Made by a program: the position numbers and the translations under genes. Shown here one piece after another: positions 1 to 10,394 of a stretch of DNA of 64,000 bases. Within the stretch, counting starts at the first letter, position 1, and each line of letters begins with the position of its first letter. Origin of the DNA: Alkalicoccus urumqiensis (GTDB lineage: Bacteria > Bacillota > Bacilli > Bacillales > Salisediminibacteriaceae); assembly GCF_002993335.1 (NCBI RefSeq), contig NZ_PVNS01000007.1, forward strand, positions 62,001 to 126,000. Direction: 5' to 3'. The notes under the pieces are model-generated. The model did not search any database. It was given only the letters and a program-made list of their open reading frames with translations, and was not told the DNA's origin.

Positions 1-391
1 CCTCCTGGCTGAACCGGTGGTGGAATCCATACATCAATTTCCGTCCTGTCCGTGAAGCTGCCTCTTCCATCCTGGCTGCTTCCGCTGTCGTGATTGCAGG
101 TGGTTTTTCACAGAAAACATCCACCCCGTTCTCCATCGCACGCACCGCAGCCTCCGCATGGTACGCATTCGGCACGGCAATCATAACAAGATCCAGATCA
201 TGCGCTGCATACATTTCTTCTTCTGTTTTGTAGACATTTGGTATATCAAAACGGGCCGAAGCCTCCGCTGCGGACTGCCCGCTCCCCGACACGACTGCCA
301 GCACGTTGGCGCGCTCCTCTTTCATCAGTGCAGGCAGATGCTCTTTCTGCATAATGTATCCTGCACCGACCAGTCCAATCTGGTAACTCAT
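1..391 (-). CDS. Gfo/Idh/MocA-family oxidoreductase, N-terminal part (cut by window edge)
   Basis: About 130 N-terminal residues are present; the gene runs off the left edge. The start at 391 reads MSYQIGLVGAGYIMQ and follows a GGAAGGGG ribosome-binding site. GLVGAGYI is the glycine-rich loop of a Rossmann NAD(P)-binding fold, and EKPPAITTAEA is the family's 'EKP' segment carrying the conserved lysine. The family oxidises or reduces sugars, inositols and related compounds, but the substrate cannot be told from this part. It lies just downstream of the FAD/Rieske gene on the same strand (19 bp gap), so the two may be co-transcribed. Confidence 0.85.
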   Translation of the reverse strand, partial: MSYQIGLVGAGYIMQKEHLPALMKEERANVLAVVSGSGQSAAEASARFDIPNVYKTEEEMYAAHDLDLVMIAVPNAYHAEAAVRAMENGVDVFCEKPPAITTAEAARMEEAASRTGRKLMYGFHHRFSQE

Positions 392-410
392 TCGTCATGG
401 CCCCTTCCTG

Positions 411-1943
411 TTATTTACCGTCATCAAGCTTCATTTTTGCAAGCGGTTTTACCGCCGGCCCTTCCAGTACTTCGCCCTCCACATTAAAACGGGAGCCGTG
501 GCACGGGCAGTCCCATGATTTTTCTGCTTCATTCCACGTGACGCCGCAGTAAAGGTGGGAACAGGCTCCGCTGAGACTATTTATGCCACCATCTTCCCTG
601 CGGTAGACAGCCGCAAGCCCTGCTCCGCTCCGGACGACCGCACCGCTGCCGGGCTCCGGCAGTTCTTCCGTAAGCGGTGTGTCCGGCAGGTGGGAGCGGA
701 ACATCCAGCCGCCATCGCCGCTCAGCTTTTTCGCAAGACGACCCGCTGCGGCCGGCCCGCTGGAGCGCGCCGGATCAAAAACCGGCTTCATCCGGTTCTC
801 CCGGCCCTCGATTAAATCAGCGAGTAAAAACGCCGCAGCAATTCCGCCGGTCATCCCCCATTTTTTGAATCCGCATGCTGTATACGTATGTTTATGCCAG
901 CGCGTCAGCCGGCCGATGTAAGGAACGTCATCCAGGCTTGTAAAATCCTGAGCGGACCACCGCCAGTGGATACGGGACGCCCCAAGCTCCCGGTAGGCAT
1001 AGCGGGCGAGCGCCTCGTAGCACGTTTCTGTTGAAGCCACTGTCCCCGGTTTATGGCTCTGGCCGCCGACGAGAATCATTTCACGGCCGTCCACCCATGC
1101 GGTCCGGAGAGACACTTTCTCCCCATCAATACCGAGAAGCATCTGCTGCACCTGGGAAGGGTCCGCCTCCACGGCAATGGAGTAGGAACGCTCCGGCTCC
1201 AGCCGGGAAAAATACATGCCGGCGGTGTCCTGAAATGGAATGTGGGAGGCAGTAATACAGTTGTCTGCCGTAACGACAGCTCCTGATTCCGTGTCGATCC
1301 GCACCGCTTCTCCTTCTTTCGTTTTCACGACACGCGTCTGCTCATACAGTCTGCCGCCGTTCTTCTCAATTTCAGCCGCCAGCCAGTTCATCAGCCTGAC
1401 CGGGTGAAACTGGGCCTGATCCGGCAGGCGGAGCTTCGCTTTCACACGTTCGGACGGCGAATCCACCTCTTCATAAATACCTGGAATACCCAGCGCATGA
1501 TAGGCGCGGGCTTCCTTTTCGAGCTCCCGCTTTCCTTCATATGTTTCTGCATAAATACAGGCTTCTTTGCGCTCAAAATCGCACGACGCGCCCGCTTCAG
1601 CAAGGCGCTCCACGGCTGCAATAGCTTCCTCCTGCGCCTCAAAATAAAGACGCGCTTTTTTTCTGCCGTGCATCTTCAGCATTTTGGCATAATGAAGACC
1701 GTGCTGGGAGGAGAGCTTCGCCGTTGTTTTCCCGGAGGTTCCTTCAAACAACGTCCGTGCCTCAAGCACGACGACATCTCTTCCCCTGCGGCTCAGCTCA
1801 TACGCAGACATCATGCCGGCAAGCCCGCCGCCGATCACCGCAGTATCCGCGTAGATATCTTCTTTCAGTGGTGGAAACCCTGTTTTCTCCCTTGCCTGGA
1901 GCCAGTATGATTCGGTCGATTGAGGCAGTCCGGATGTATCCAT
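411..1943 (-). CDS. FAD-dependent oxidoreductase (DAO family) with C-terminal Rieske [2Fe-2S] domain
   Basis: 510 residues. The ATG at 1943 is preceded by CAGGAGGG; the frame stays open further upstream, but without a ribosome-binding site and into repeat DNA. Residues 35-60 hold the FAD-binding motif (AVIGGGLAGMMSAYELSRRG), followed by a D-amino-acid-oxidase-type fold to about residue 370. The C-terminus is a Rieske cluster domain with C461-x-H463 and C479-x-x-H482 (CSHLYC and CPCHGS), spaced as expected for two Cys and two His ligands. Proteins of this architecture are common in Bacillaceae and probably pass electrons from an amine-type substrate; the substrate is unknown. It is presumably cytoplasmic, with no signal peptide or membrane segment. 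Confidence 0.9.
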   Translation of the reverse strand: MDTSGLPQSTESYWLQAREKTGFPPLKEDIYADTAVIGGGLAGMMSAYELSRRGRDVVVLEARTLFEGTSGKTTAKLSSQHGLHYAKMLKMHGRKKARLYFEAQEEAIAAVERLAEAGASCDFERKEACIYAETYEGKRELEKEARAYHALGIPGIYEEVDSPSERVKAKLRLPDQAQFHPVRLMNWLAAEIEKNGGRLYEQTRVVKTKEGEAVRIDTESGAVVTADNCITASHIPFQDTAGMYFSRLEPERSYSIAVEADPSQVQQMLLGIDGEKVSLRTAWVDGREMILVGGQSHKPGTVASTETCYEALARYAYRELGASRIHWRWSAQDFTSLDDVPYIGRLTRWHKHTYTACGFKKWGMTGGIAAAFLLADLIEGRENRMKPVFDPARSSGPAAAGRLAKKLSGDGGWMFRSHLPDTPLTEELPEPGSGAVVRSGAGLAAVYRREDGGINSLSGACSHLYCGVTWNEAEKSWDCPCHGSRFNVEGEVLEGPAVKPLAKMKLDDGK

Positions 1944-2109
1944 TCGTATCCCTCCTGAGATATGTTTTCCATAACCTGACTTTTTTACTTCTGTTACCGC
2001 TTTTGTCCGGAATGAAACACGTTCTATCAGATCAGGCCGGGCAGACTCCTCCTGACCTTGAAGAATAAACGCAGTTTTTCGAATAGACCGGCCGTTTTCT
2101 ACCTGTAAG

Positions 2110-2180
2110 GATCGCCATGACAGCAGCTGAAACCACCACGACGGCATATAAGACCGCAACGGGAGCGAAAAACACCGCCA
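2110..2180. repeat. 21-bp phased array 5 (motif GACCGCCA, four units)
   Basis: Units begin at 2110 (GATCGCCA), 2131 (AACCACCA), 2152 (GACCGCAA) and 2173 (CACCGCCA), exactly 21 bp apart. The motif is that of the large array at 50843. The array ends three bases before the first copy of the 0.6-kb repeat. The minus strand reads as a hydrophobic heptad peptide (MAVFFAP, VAVLYAV, VVVSAAV, MAILTGR), but no ribosome-binding site precedes it and the other arrays break frame, so I call it DNA repeat rather than a membrane peptide gene. Confidence 0.7.
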
Positions 2181-2182
2181 TG

Positions 2183-2791
2183 AAAGAAAAGTGGGGTTTG
2201 TTGAATAGATTACGGCTTTCTGCCTGCACCTGCAGCTGTAGGTGTTCCGGAGGGAACGGGCTCAACTAATTCCTTCCTCCTTCCGTCTGAAGGAATGGAT
2301 TTTCGCCTCGTTCGGATCCTCCCGGAGTCGACGGCCTCCGGTTTCGGCAGGGAGAAAGAAAACACTTGTTAGAAGCGGTCCCTTCTTCGCAGAAAATACT
2401 GTCATTCAATCGAATTGGAAGAGACCATCATTTCCTTATAAACATTGTTTCTGCTATGAATCCTTCGTATTTCACCTCTATTTACTGCGCTTCGAAGCGT
2501 TTGGCAGAGACGCCGGTGGGATTCCTTCTCTACTTGAAGAAGCATGGCTCCGCGCGGCCGCGGCGCATGCCAGAAGTTCGCTGCCCTGCGCCTTAAACCA
2601 AAGGCCGGCTCCACTCATGCTCTGCAGCCGTGCAACTAGCGCCCGTATGGAAGACAAACCCACGACTAGCTTCTGCCGAAAAGCGGAGAAGCTCTATCAA
2701 CAGAAACAAACGGTATATGTAACTGAACATTGAAATGCTGCAGCCCTTGGCATGACTAAGCAAAAGAGCCATTGGTTTTTATACATTCTTA
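2183..2791. repeat. Mosaic intergenic repeat, copy A
   Basis: A 0.6-kb non-coding segment that recurs at 51103 and 59391. Shared blocks are the left block with CTGCCTGCACCTGCAG, a central block around CGGATCCTCCCGGAGTCGAC, a GC-rich module with AGAAGTTCGCTGCCCTGCG (2572), and a right end GCAGCCCTTGGCAT...ATACATTCTTA. Copy A lacks the first GC-rich module of copies B and C and carries a short hairpin instead (about 2238-2295). It has no long ORF, no transposase and no obvious terminal inverted repeats. Its right end lies next to the eno terminator. Confidence 0.85.
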
Positions 2792-2796
2792 CTCAG

Positions 2797-2827
2797 TAAA
2801 AAACCGCCCTCCTATACGGAGAGCGGC
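2797..2827 (-). terminator. Terminator of the glycolytic operon (after eno)
   Basis: Read on the minus strand, CCGCTCTCC and GGAGGGCGG pair around a GTATA loop, followed by six T residues. It lies 10 bp past the eno stop codon. Confidence 0.9.
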
Positions 2828-2837
2828 TGTGGAAAAC

Positions 2838-4136
<1,299 letters not shown>

Positions 4137-4198
4137 CTAAGTTAATTATTGATCGGGAAAACAGGCAGCTGCATCCACCGGTTTTCCATATCCTGCAG

Positions 4199-5737
4199 TT
4201 ACTTTTTAATCAGTGATTTTCCTGTCATGTCTTCCGGCTGATCCACACCAAGAAGCGTCAGCAGCGTCGGGGCAAGATCTCCGAGCACGCCGTCTTCACG
4301 AAGGTCCGCGCTTTTGTCTGTCACAATGACAGGCACCGGATTCGTCGTGTGGGCGGTCATCGGTGAGCCGTCCTCCAGCATGAGAACGTCTGCGTTGCCG
4401 TGGTCCGCTGTAATAATCGACTTCCCGCCTTTTTCTTCGATAAGATCGACGATTTTTCCAAGGCATTCATCGACAGCTTCGATCGCATCGATCGTCGGCT
4501 GGACTTTTCCGGAGTGGCCGACCATATCCGGATTGGCGAAGTTCAGGATGATCATGTCGTGCTTGTCTGCTTCAATTTCCTTCAGCAGGGCATCCGTCAC
4601 TTCATACGCGCTCATCTCCGGTTTCAGGTCATACGTTGCCACTTTCGGCGAATCGATCAGGATCCGCTCTTCACCGGGATACTCCGCTTCCTGTCCGCCG
4701 CTGAAGAAGAACGTCACGTGCGGATATTTTTCTGTTTCCGCAATCCGGAGCTGCTTCAGTCCGGCATTGGAAACGACTTCTCCGAGAACGTTTTTCATGC
4801 TCGCCGGCTTGAAGGCTACTTTGCCGTTAACCGAGTCGCTGAATTTCGTCATGCACACGTAGTGAACATTTTTCGGATGGCGCTCTCCGCGCTCAAAGTC
4901 GTGAAAATCATCCTTCGTAAACACTTCTGAAATCTGGATGGCACGGTCCGGCCGGAAATTAAAGAAGATGACGGCATCATCGTCGGAAATAGTGCCGCGC
5001 GGGGTTGTCCCGTCGTCTTCTGTCAGCACGACCGGCTCGACGAATTCGTCATGCACTTCTTTGCTGTAAGCCGCATCGATCGCTTCTTTCGTGGAAGAGA
5101 ACGTGTCGCCTTCGCCGTACACCATCGAGCGGTAGCTTTTCTCGACGCGGTCCCAGCGCTTATCCCGGTCCATAGCATAATATCGGCCCTGAATCGTTGC
5201 GAGACGGCCGGTGCCGAGCTCTTTCATTTTCTCCTCCAGCTGGTCGAGGTACGTCTGGGCCGTGGTTGGTCCAACGTCCCGTCCGTCAAGGAAGGCATGA
5301 ACGAGTACGTTTGGCACTTCTTCTTTTTTCGCCATTTCCAGAAGCGCAAATAGATGATTAATATGGCTGTGGATCCCGCCGTCGGAAACAAGGCCGTACA
5401 AATGAAGTGCCTTGCCCTGCTTCTTCGCGTGGTCCATCGCACCTTTAAACTCTTCGTTTTCAAAGAACGAGCCGTCTTCAATCGACAGGTTGACACGTGT
5501 CAGACTCTGATAAACGACCCGGCCGGCACCGATATTCAGGTGACCGACTTCTGAATTGCCCATCTGCCCTTCCGGCAGTCCGACTGCCAGGCCGCACGCA
5601 TCGAGTGTTGCGTGCGGATAGCTGTTCCAATAGCGGTCAAAATTCGGTTTGGATGCCTGGGCAACGGCGTTTCCTTCTGTTTCCTCCCGGAGCGCAAATC
5701 CATCCAGAATAATGAGCGCAGTCGGCTTGTTACTCAT
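4199..5737 (-). CDS. gpmI: 2,3-bisphosphoglycerate-independent phosphoglycerate mutase
   Basis: 512 residues, the normal length for the Mn2+-dependent mutase. Interconverts 3- and 2-phosphoglycerate. The N-terminus [14 protein letters not shown] carries metal-binding Asp, and [17 protein letters not shown] contains the phosphorylated serine at residue 62. The metal-binding [12 protein letters not shown] and the [11 protein letters not shown]-type segment are near the C-terminus. Its start overlaps the 3' end of tpiA by 8 bp, which suggests translational coupling. It is expressed from the CggR-controlled promoter. Confidence 0.98.
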   Translation of the reverse strand: MSNKPTALIILDGFALREETEGNAVAQASKPNFDRYWNSYPHATLDACGLAVGLPEGQMGNSEVGHLNIGAGRVVYQSLTRVNLSIEDGSFFENEEFKGAMDHAKKQGKALHLYGLVSDGGIHSHINHLFALLEMAKKEEVPNVLVHAFLDGRDVGPTTAQTYLDQLEEKMKELGTGRLATIQGRYYAMDRDKRWDRVEKSYRSMVYGEGDTFSSTKEAIDAAYSKEVHDEFVEPVVLTEDDGTTPRGTISDDDAVIFFNFRPDRAIQISEVFTKDDFHDFERGERHPKNVHYVCMTKFSDSVNGKVAFKPASMKNVLGEVVSNAGLKQLRIAETEKYPHVTFFFSGGQEAEYPGEERILIDSPKVATYDLKPEMSAYEVTDALLKEIEADKHDMIILNFANPDMVGHSGKVQPTIDAIEAVDECLGKIVDLIEEKGGKSIITADHGNADVLMLEDGSPMTAHTTNPVPVIVTDKSADLREDGVLGDLAPTLLTLLGVDQPEDMTGKSLIKK

Positions 5738-6488
5738 CGCCGGCCTCCGCCAGTTTCAGGAAGGAATCTGCTTCGAGGCTCGCTCCGCCGACAAGCGCTC
5801 CGTCAATGTCGGACTGGCCGAGTAGTTCCTGAATGTTGGCAGGCTTTACGCTGCCTCCGTACTGAATGCGGACTTGATCTGCTGTTTCCGCAGAGAACGT
5901 ATTCGCAAGTGCTGCGCGGATGACGCTGCACGTGTCATTCGCCTGCTCGGACGTCGCAGTTTTTCCTGTACCGATAGCCCATACAGGTTCATACGCCACA
6001 ACAATGCCTTTTACCTGATCTTCTGTCAGGCCTTCCAGTGCACCGTTTACCTGCTTCGTTACAACGTCGTTTGTCTTGTCGCTTTCGCGCTCATCGAGTG
6101 TTTCGCCGACACAGACGATCGGAGTCAGACCGTGGTTCAGTGCTGCTTTCACTTTTTTGTTGACGGACTCATCGGTTTCGCCGAACATATCGCGGCGCTC
6201 GGAGTGACCGAGAACGACGAATGTGACGCCGAGATCCTTCAGTGCTGCCGGGCTGGTTTCACCGGTGAACGCACCGTTGTCCTCAAAGTGCATATTCTGG
6301 GCTGCGATATGAACGTCTGTGCCTTCTGCCTCCTGAACGAGTGCATCGAGAAACAGATCCGGGGAGCAGACGACGCTGTCCACTTTATCTGCTGCAGGAA
6401 CGCTGTTTTTCACATCCTGCAGAAAGGAAACTGCTTCTGCTTTCGTTTTATTCATTTTCCAGTTACCTGCAATAATCGGTTTACGCAT
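5730..6488 (-). CDS. tpiA: Triosephosphate isomerase
   Basis: 252 residues. Interconverts dihydroxyacetone phosphate and glyceraldehyde 3-phosphate. The TIM-barrel signatures are GNWKMN with the active-site lysine, VLGHSERRD with the catalytic histidine, [11 protein letters not shown] with the catalytic glutamate, and the phosphate-binding YGGSVKP. It is fourth in the cggR operon, 26 bp after pgk, and overlaps gpmI. Confidence 0.98.
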   Translation of the reverse strand: MRKPIIAGNWKMNKTKAEAVSFLQDVKNSVPAADKVDSVVCSPDLFLDALVQEAEGTDVHIAAQNMHFEDNGAFTGETSPAALKDLGVTFVVLGHSERRDMFGETDESVNKKVKAALNHGLTPIVCVGETLDERESDKTNDVVTKQVNGALEGLTEDQVKGIVVAYEPVWAIGTGKTATSEQANDTCSVIRAALANTFSAETADQVRIQYGGSVKPANIQELLGQSDIDGALVGGASLEADSFLKLAEAGDE

Positions 6489-6514
6489 GAAAAAATCGTC
6501 CTTTCCAGTAGGAA

Positions 6515-7696
6515 TTATTTGTCGTTCAGTGCCGTTACGCCGGGAAGTTCTTTTCCTTCAATGAATTCCAGAGAAGCTCCGCCGCCGGTGGAAATGTGGT
6601 CCATTTTATCCGCGAGACCGAATTTTTCAACGGCCGCCGCAGAGTCTCCGCCGCCGATGACAGAATATCCTTCTGTCTCTGCGAGCGCCTCACCGACACC
6701 GCGCGTTCCTTTTGCAAAGGATTCCAGTTCGAAAACACCCATTGGCCCGTTCCAGATAATAAGCTTGGAGTCTTTAACGATCTCCTGATAATGGGCGATT
6801 GTTTTTGGTCCGATATCGAGCGCTTCCCAGTCTGCTGGAATTTCATCGATATTGACGATTTTCTTGTTGGCGTCGTCGCCGAAATCATCTGCCACGGTGA
6901 CATCCTGCGGCATATAGAAGTTGACGCCTTTATCTTTGGCTTTCTGCATGAACTGCTTCGCCAGATCGATCTTGTCTTCTTCCAAAAGAGACTTTCCAAT
7001 TTCATGACCCTGCGCTTTGACGAATGTGTACGCCAGTCCGCCGCCGATAATCAGGTTATCAACTTTATCGAGCAGGTTGTCGATGACACCGATTTTGTCT
7101 TTTACCTTCGCTCCGCCGACAATGGCTGTAAACGGACGCTCCGGTTCTGCCAGCGCTTTGCCGAGGACGTCGAGTTCTTTTTCCATAAGAAGCCCGGCTA
7201 CAGCAGGAAGATGGTGGGCGATGCCTTCTGTTGAAGCATGCGCACGGTGTGCAGCACCGAATGCATCGTTGACATACACATCTGCAAGCTCTGCGAACTG
7301 CTTGGCAAGTCCGCCGTCGTTTTTCTCTTCGCCGGCTTCAAAACGGACGTTTTCCAACAGGACAACTTCCCCGTCCTGGAGGCTGTTTACAGCTTCTTTC
7401 GGCTCATCGCCGTACACTGCGTCAGTTTTCTTCACTTCTTTACTCAGAAGTTCACTCAGACGCTTGGCTACCGGGTCGAGGCGGAGTTCTTCCACCACTT
7501 CCCCTTTTGGACGGCCGAGGTGGCTTGCGAGAATGACCTTTGCTCCTTTGTCGATGAGCATGCGGATTGTCGGCAGCGCTGCCCGGATACGTGTGTCGTC
7601 GGTTACTTCGCCGTCTTTCATCGGTACGTTGAAGTCAACACGGCAGAACACGCGCTTTCCCTGGACATCGATGTCACGGATGGATTGCTTGTTCAT
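6515..7696 (-). CDS. pgk: Phosphoglycerate kinase
   Basis: 393 residues, full length. Transfers phosphate from 1,3-bisphosphoglycerate to ADP. The N-terminal domain has [19 protein letters not shown] and the substrate-binding SHLGRPKGE; the C-terminal domain has the nucleotide-binding [13 protein letters not shown] and [10 protein letters not shown]. The start has a strong AAGGAGG ribosome-binding site. The 182-bp gap to gap holds a terminator, so pgk and the genes after it depend on read-through or on a separate promoter. Confidence 0.98.
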   Translation of the reverse strand: MNKQSIRDIDVQGKRVFCRVDFNVPMKDGEVTDDTRIRAALPTIRMLIDKGAKVILASHLGRPKGEVVEELRLDPVAKRLSELLSKEVKKTDAVYGDEPKEAVNSLQDGEVVLLENVRFEAGEEKNDGGLAKQFAELADVYVNDAFGAAHRAHASTEGIAHHLPAVAGLLMEKELDVLGKALAEPERPFTAIVGGAKVKDKIGVIDNLLDKVDNLIIGGGLAYTFVKAQGHEIGKSLLEEDKIDLAKQFMQKAKDKGVNFYMPQDVTVADDFGDDANKKIVNIDEIPADWEALDIGPKTIAHYQEIVKDSKLIIWNGPMGVFELESFAKGTRGVGEALAETEGYSVIGGGDSAAAVEKFGLADKMDHISTGGGASLEFIEGKELPGVTALNDK

Positions 7697-7806
7697 GAAA
7701 AAACCTCCTTGGAATCAGGGTACCTGTATAGTATATCGTGTTTTCCCGCCCGCGGGCAGAGCCGCAGCGGATTTCCCGTATTTTTCTGCATCATTCACAA
7801 GAAAAA

Positions 7807-7834
7807 AAGGAGGCAGGACACGGGCCCGCCTCCT
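7807..7834 (-). terminator. Hairpin terminator between gap and pgk
   Basis: On the minus strand AGGAGGC and GCCTCCT pair around a 13-base loop and are followed by seven T residues. It would reduce transcription from cggR-gap into pgk. That fits the higher expression of gapA relative to the downstream genes known in Bacillus, though here it is inferred. Confidence 0.8.
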
Positions 7835-7878
7835 AAAGGGTGGTTCAGGATGGTTTGTGCATGGATCTGTGTTTTGTC

Positions 7879-8886
7879 TTACAGTCCTTTTCCTGCGATA
7901 TACTCTGCAAGCTTCACAACCTGGTTGGAGTAGCCTGTCTCATTGTCGTACCAGGAGATGACTTTTACCATGTTGTCTTCCATCACCATTGTGGAGAGGG
8001 AGTCGATTGTGGAAGCATTGGTGTTGCCGTTGTAGTCTGTGGATACAAGCGGCTCTTCACTGTAGGCGAGAACGCCTTTCAGTTCACCTTCTGCAGCTTC
8101 TTTCAGTGCAGCATTTACTTCATCCACGCTTACGTTCTTGTCAAGCTCTGCAACGAGGTCCACAAGGGAAACGTTAGGCGTAGGAACACGCATCGCACCG
8201 CCGTTGAGCTTGCCTTTCAGCTCAGGAAGTACAAGCGCTACTGCCTTAGCAGCACCAGTGGATGTCGGGATGATGCTCTCTGCACCGGCACGCGCACGGC
8301 GGTAGTCTTTATGAGGAGCATCCTGGATGCGCTGGTCGCTCGTGTAGGAGTGAACAGTTGTCATCATACCGCGCTTCAGGCCGAACTTGTCGTGCAGTAC
8401 TTTCGCAAACGGCGCCAGGCAGTTCGTTGTGCAGGACGCGTTGGAAACCACGTGGTGGCTTGCTGGATCGTACTGATCTTCGTTAACACCGACAACGAAC
8501 GTTGCGTCTTCATCTGTAGCCGGAGCAGAGATGATAACTTTCTTCGCGCCCGCTTCCAGGTGCTTCGCAGCGCCGTCACGCTTTGTGAAGATACCAGTGG
8601 ATTCTACGACGATTTCTACACCGAGCTCGTCCCACTTCAGCTGGGAAGGGTCCTTTTCGGCTTTAACAATGATTTCTTTACCATCGACAACGAGGTTATC
8701 TCCCTTTACAGAGACGTCTACGCCGAGCTTTCCGTGTACGGAGTCATACTGAAGCAGGTGTGCCAGCATGTTTGCATCTGTCAGGTCGTTTACTGCAACA
8801 ACCTCTACGTTTGGATTATTCAGCGCCTGACGGAAAACGACGCGGCCGATACGGCCAAACCCGTTAATACCAATCTTTGTTGCCAT
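7879..8886 (-). CDS. gap: Glyceraldehyde-3-phosphate dehydrogenase (glycolytic, NAD)
   Basis: 335 residues. Oxidises and phosphorylates glyceraldehyde 3-phosphate. The N-terminal [16 protein letters not shown] is the NAD-binding fold; [12 protein letters not shown] carries the catalytic cysteine and HSYTSDQ the catalytic histidine. Direct linkage to cggR marks it as the glycolytic GapA type rather than the gluconeogenic GapB. A TAAGGAGGAA ribosome-binding site precedes the start. Confidence 0.98.
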   Translation of the reverse strand: MATKIGINGFGRIGRVVFRQALNNPNVEVVAVNDLTDANMLAHLLQYDSVHGKLGVDVSVKGDNLVVDGKEIIVKAEKDPSQLKWDELGVEIVVESTGIFTKRDGAAKHLEAGAKKVIISAPATDEDATFVVGVNEDQYDPASHHVVSNASCTTNCLAPFAKVLHDKFGLKRGMMTTVHSYTSDQRIQDAPHKDYRRARAGAESIIPTSTGAAKAVALVLPELKGKLNGGAMRVPTPNVSLVDLVAELDKNVSVDEVNAALKEAAEGELKGVLAYSEEPLVSTDYNGNTNASTIDSLSTMVMEDNMVKVISWYDNETGYSNQVVKLAEYIAGKGL

Positions 8887-8989
8887 GATAAATTCCTCCT
8901 TAGAATGTTAGCAAAATATATTTCAAAGGGAGCCCCCTTGAACTCAAACTCAGCCTGTATCCATCTGGTATTGACGATTTACAGGCAGT

Positions 8990-10021
8990 TTAAACCTCAT
9001 TCCTCCGGAGCATGCGCTTTGCTGCTCCCTCATCGGTGACAAGCACCTGTGCCGGCGCTTTTTTCATGTACGCTTCCACCGCTTCCGCTTTGGAAGCCCC
9101 GCCTGCGACAGCGAGAATGGCATCTGTATGTTCCAGATCCTCCAGCTGCAGGCCGATCGTCAGCACTTTGTGGACGATTTCGCCTTCTGCATTGAAGTAG
9201 TAGCCGAATGCTTCTGCAATCGCTTTTTTCCGGCGGAGTTTCTCCAGTACTTCGGGGGAAGTGCTGCGGCGCTCTGCCATCGTCTGTGCATCCCCGATTC
9301 CGTGGATGACCATCGTCGCCGAATGGATCAGCTTTAAAATAGACTGCACAGAAGGCTCATTGATCAGCGAATCGTACGCTTCTCTGCTGAGCTGGTCCGG
9401 TACGTGCAAAAGCCGGTAGCTTCCCATTGCTTTTCTTGCCATCGTCGCGCAGATGGTGTTCGCCTGGTTTTCCACCTGCTCGCCGAGACCGCCGCGCGCC
9501 GGAACAAACAGCGCTTCTTTCAGATCCGAATCCGGCACGAGCATTTCCGCTACAGCCGCAATCGATGTGCCGCCGGTGACGGCAATGATGTTTCCGGATG
9601 GCTGCAGCCGCTGCTTCACAACACCGACAGCCGTTCGTCCAAGCTCTTTTTTCACCCATCCATGCACGTCGCTGTCTCCCGGAACGATATGCACTTCCTC
9701 TATTCCGAGATGCACCTGAAGCTCTTCTTCCATGGACTGGGTATCGAACACTTCTTTCATGACGGTTTCAAGCTGATTTAACAGGGTGTGCCCTTCCTCC
9801 GTCAGCGCCATGCCGGTGGACTGGAAGGTGACAAGACCCTGCGTCTTTAAAAACGTCACTTCTCCGCGCAGCGTGCGCTCGGACATATCCAGATTCGTAG
9901 CCAGCGTGCGTCTGCCGATTGGTTCCATCAAGCGGATAAACCGGAGAATGCGGTAGCGCAGACCGAGCGTATCCACCAGATCCGGCAGCAGTTTTTTCTG
10001 CAGATCCAGAAGCATATTCAT
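8990..10021 (-). CDS. cggR: Central glycolytic genes regulator CggR
   Basis: 343 residues from the ATG at 10021, which has AAGGAG seven bases upstream; an ATG at 10027 sits too close to that site. The N-terminus (MNMLLDLQKKLLPDL) aligns with B. subtilis CggR. Residues about 30-70 form a winged helix-turn-helix (GRRTLATNLDMSERTLRGEV) and the rest is the SorC/DeoR-type sugar-binding domain (VTGGTSIAAVAE, FVPARGGLGEQVE). CggR represses its own operon and is released by fructose-1,6-bisphosphate (established for the family). It is the first gene of the operon. Confidence 0.96.
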   Translation of the reverse strand: MNMLLDLQKKLLPDLVDTLGLRYRILRFIRLMEPIGRRTLATNLDMSERTLRGEVTFLKTQGLVTFQSTGMALTEEGHTLLNQLETVMKEVFDTQSMEEELQVHLGIEEVHIVPGDSDVHGWVKKELGRTAVGVVKQRLQPSGNIIAVTGGTSIAAVAEMLVPDSDLKEALFVPARGGLGEQVENQANTICATMARKAMGSYRLLHVPDQLSREAYDSLINEPSVQSILKLIHSATMVIHGIGDAQTMAERRSTSPEVLEKLRRKKAIAEAFGYYFNAEGEIVHKVLTIGLQLEDLEHTDAILAVAGGASKAEAVEAYMKKAPAQVLVTDEGAAKRMLRRNEV

Positions 10022-10044
10022 GCTCATTCTCCTTTATTCGTTAC

Positions 10045-10085
10045 GTGGGACGTACTGCGTCCCCAGTAGACAAAAACCGTCCCAC
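10045..10085 (-). promoter_or_regulatory. CggR operator
   Basis: Read on the minus strand, two GGGAC half-sites lie 20 bp apart, each followed by a GTC half (GGGACGGTTTTTGTC, then GGGACGCAGTACGTCC). This matches the tandem layout of the known B. subtilis CggR operator. It lies between the promoter and the cggR start, as expected for a roadblock-type repressor. Confidence 0.85.
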
Positions 10086-10120
10086 TGTCTCCAAAAAAAG
10101 AGACAGTTCATTCACTGCTT

Positions 10121-10149
10121 ATTGTAGCAATTTCTTTCTGCCGGCGCAA
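10121..10149 (-). promoter_or_regulatory. Sigma-A promoter of the cggR-gap-pgk-tpiA-gpmI-eno operon
   Basis: On the minus strand, -35 TTGCGC (10144-10149) and -10 TACAAT (10121-10126) are separated by 17 bp. The -35 box abuts the stop codon of the glutaredoxin gene. A short inverted repeat (TGTCTC/GAGACA, 10086-10105) lies in the leader just before the operator. Confidence 0.75.
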
Positions 10150-10389
10150 CTATCTTTCTTTCAGCTGCGCCAGCAGCTCTCCATAAAAAACCATCCCTTC
10201 CTGAAGAACATTCCCCTCTGTATCGGTGACGACCGGAACGCTGAGGTGATAGCGTTCCAGCCACTCCTCCCGGTCTTCAATGGAGCGCACCGTCATCGAA
10301 GCACCCGTTTCTTCCACTGCCATTTCTGCCCTCGACTGCCCTTCGTCGCAGAGCGTACAGTCCGGCTTCGTGTAAAAATAAATGTGCAT
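10150..10389 (-). CDS. Glutaredoxin-family thiol-disulfide protein
   Basis: 79 residues, a minimal thioredoxin fold. The N-terminus HIYFYTKPDCTLCDEG carries a CxxC redox pair (C-T-L-C) after the first beta strand, and VPVVTD has the cis-proline of the fold. It probably reduces protein or low-molecular-weight disulfides; the partner is unknown. The start lies 5 bp after the sigL stop with an AAAGGAGG ribosome-binding site, so it is co-transcribed with sigL. Its 3' end abuts the cggR promoter. Confidence 0.85.
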   Translation of the reverse strand: MHIYFYTKPDCTLCDEGQSRAEMAVEETGASMTVRSIEDREEWLERYHLSVPVVTDTEGNVLQEGMVFYGELLAQLKER

Positions 10390-10394
10390 CTCTG

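Noticed and set aside
2032-2265. Possible small membrane protein on the minus strand
   Set aside because: The hydrophobic heptads are the translation of 21-bp array 5 and repeat A; no ribosome-binding site precedes any start.
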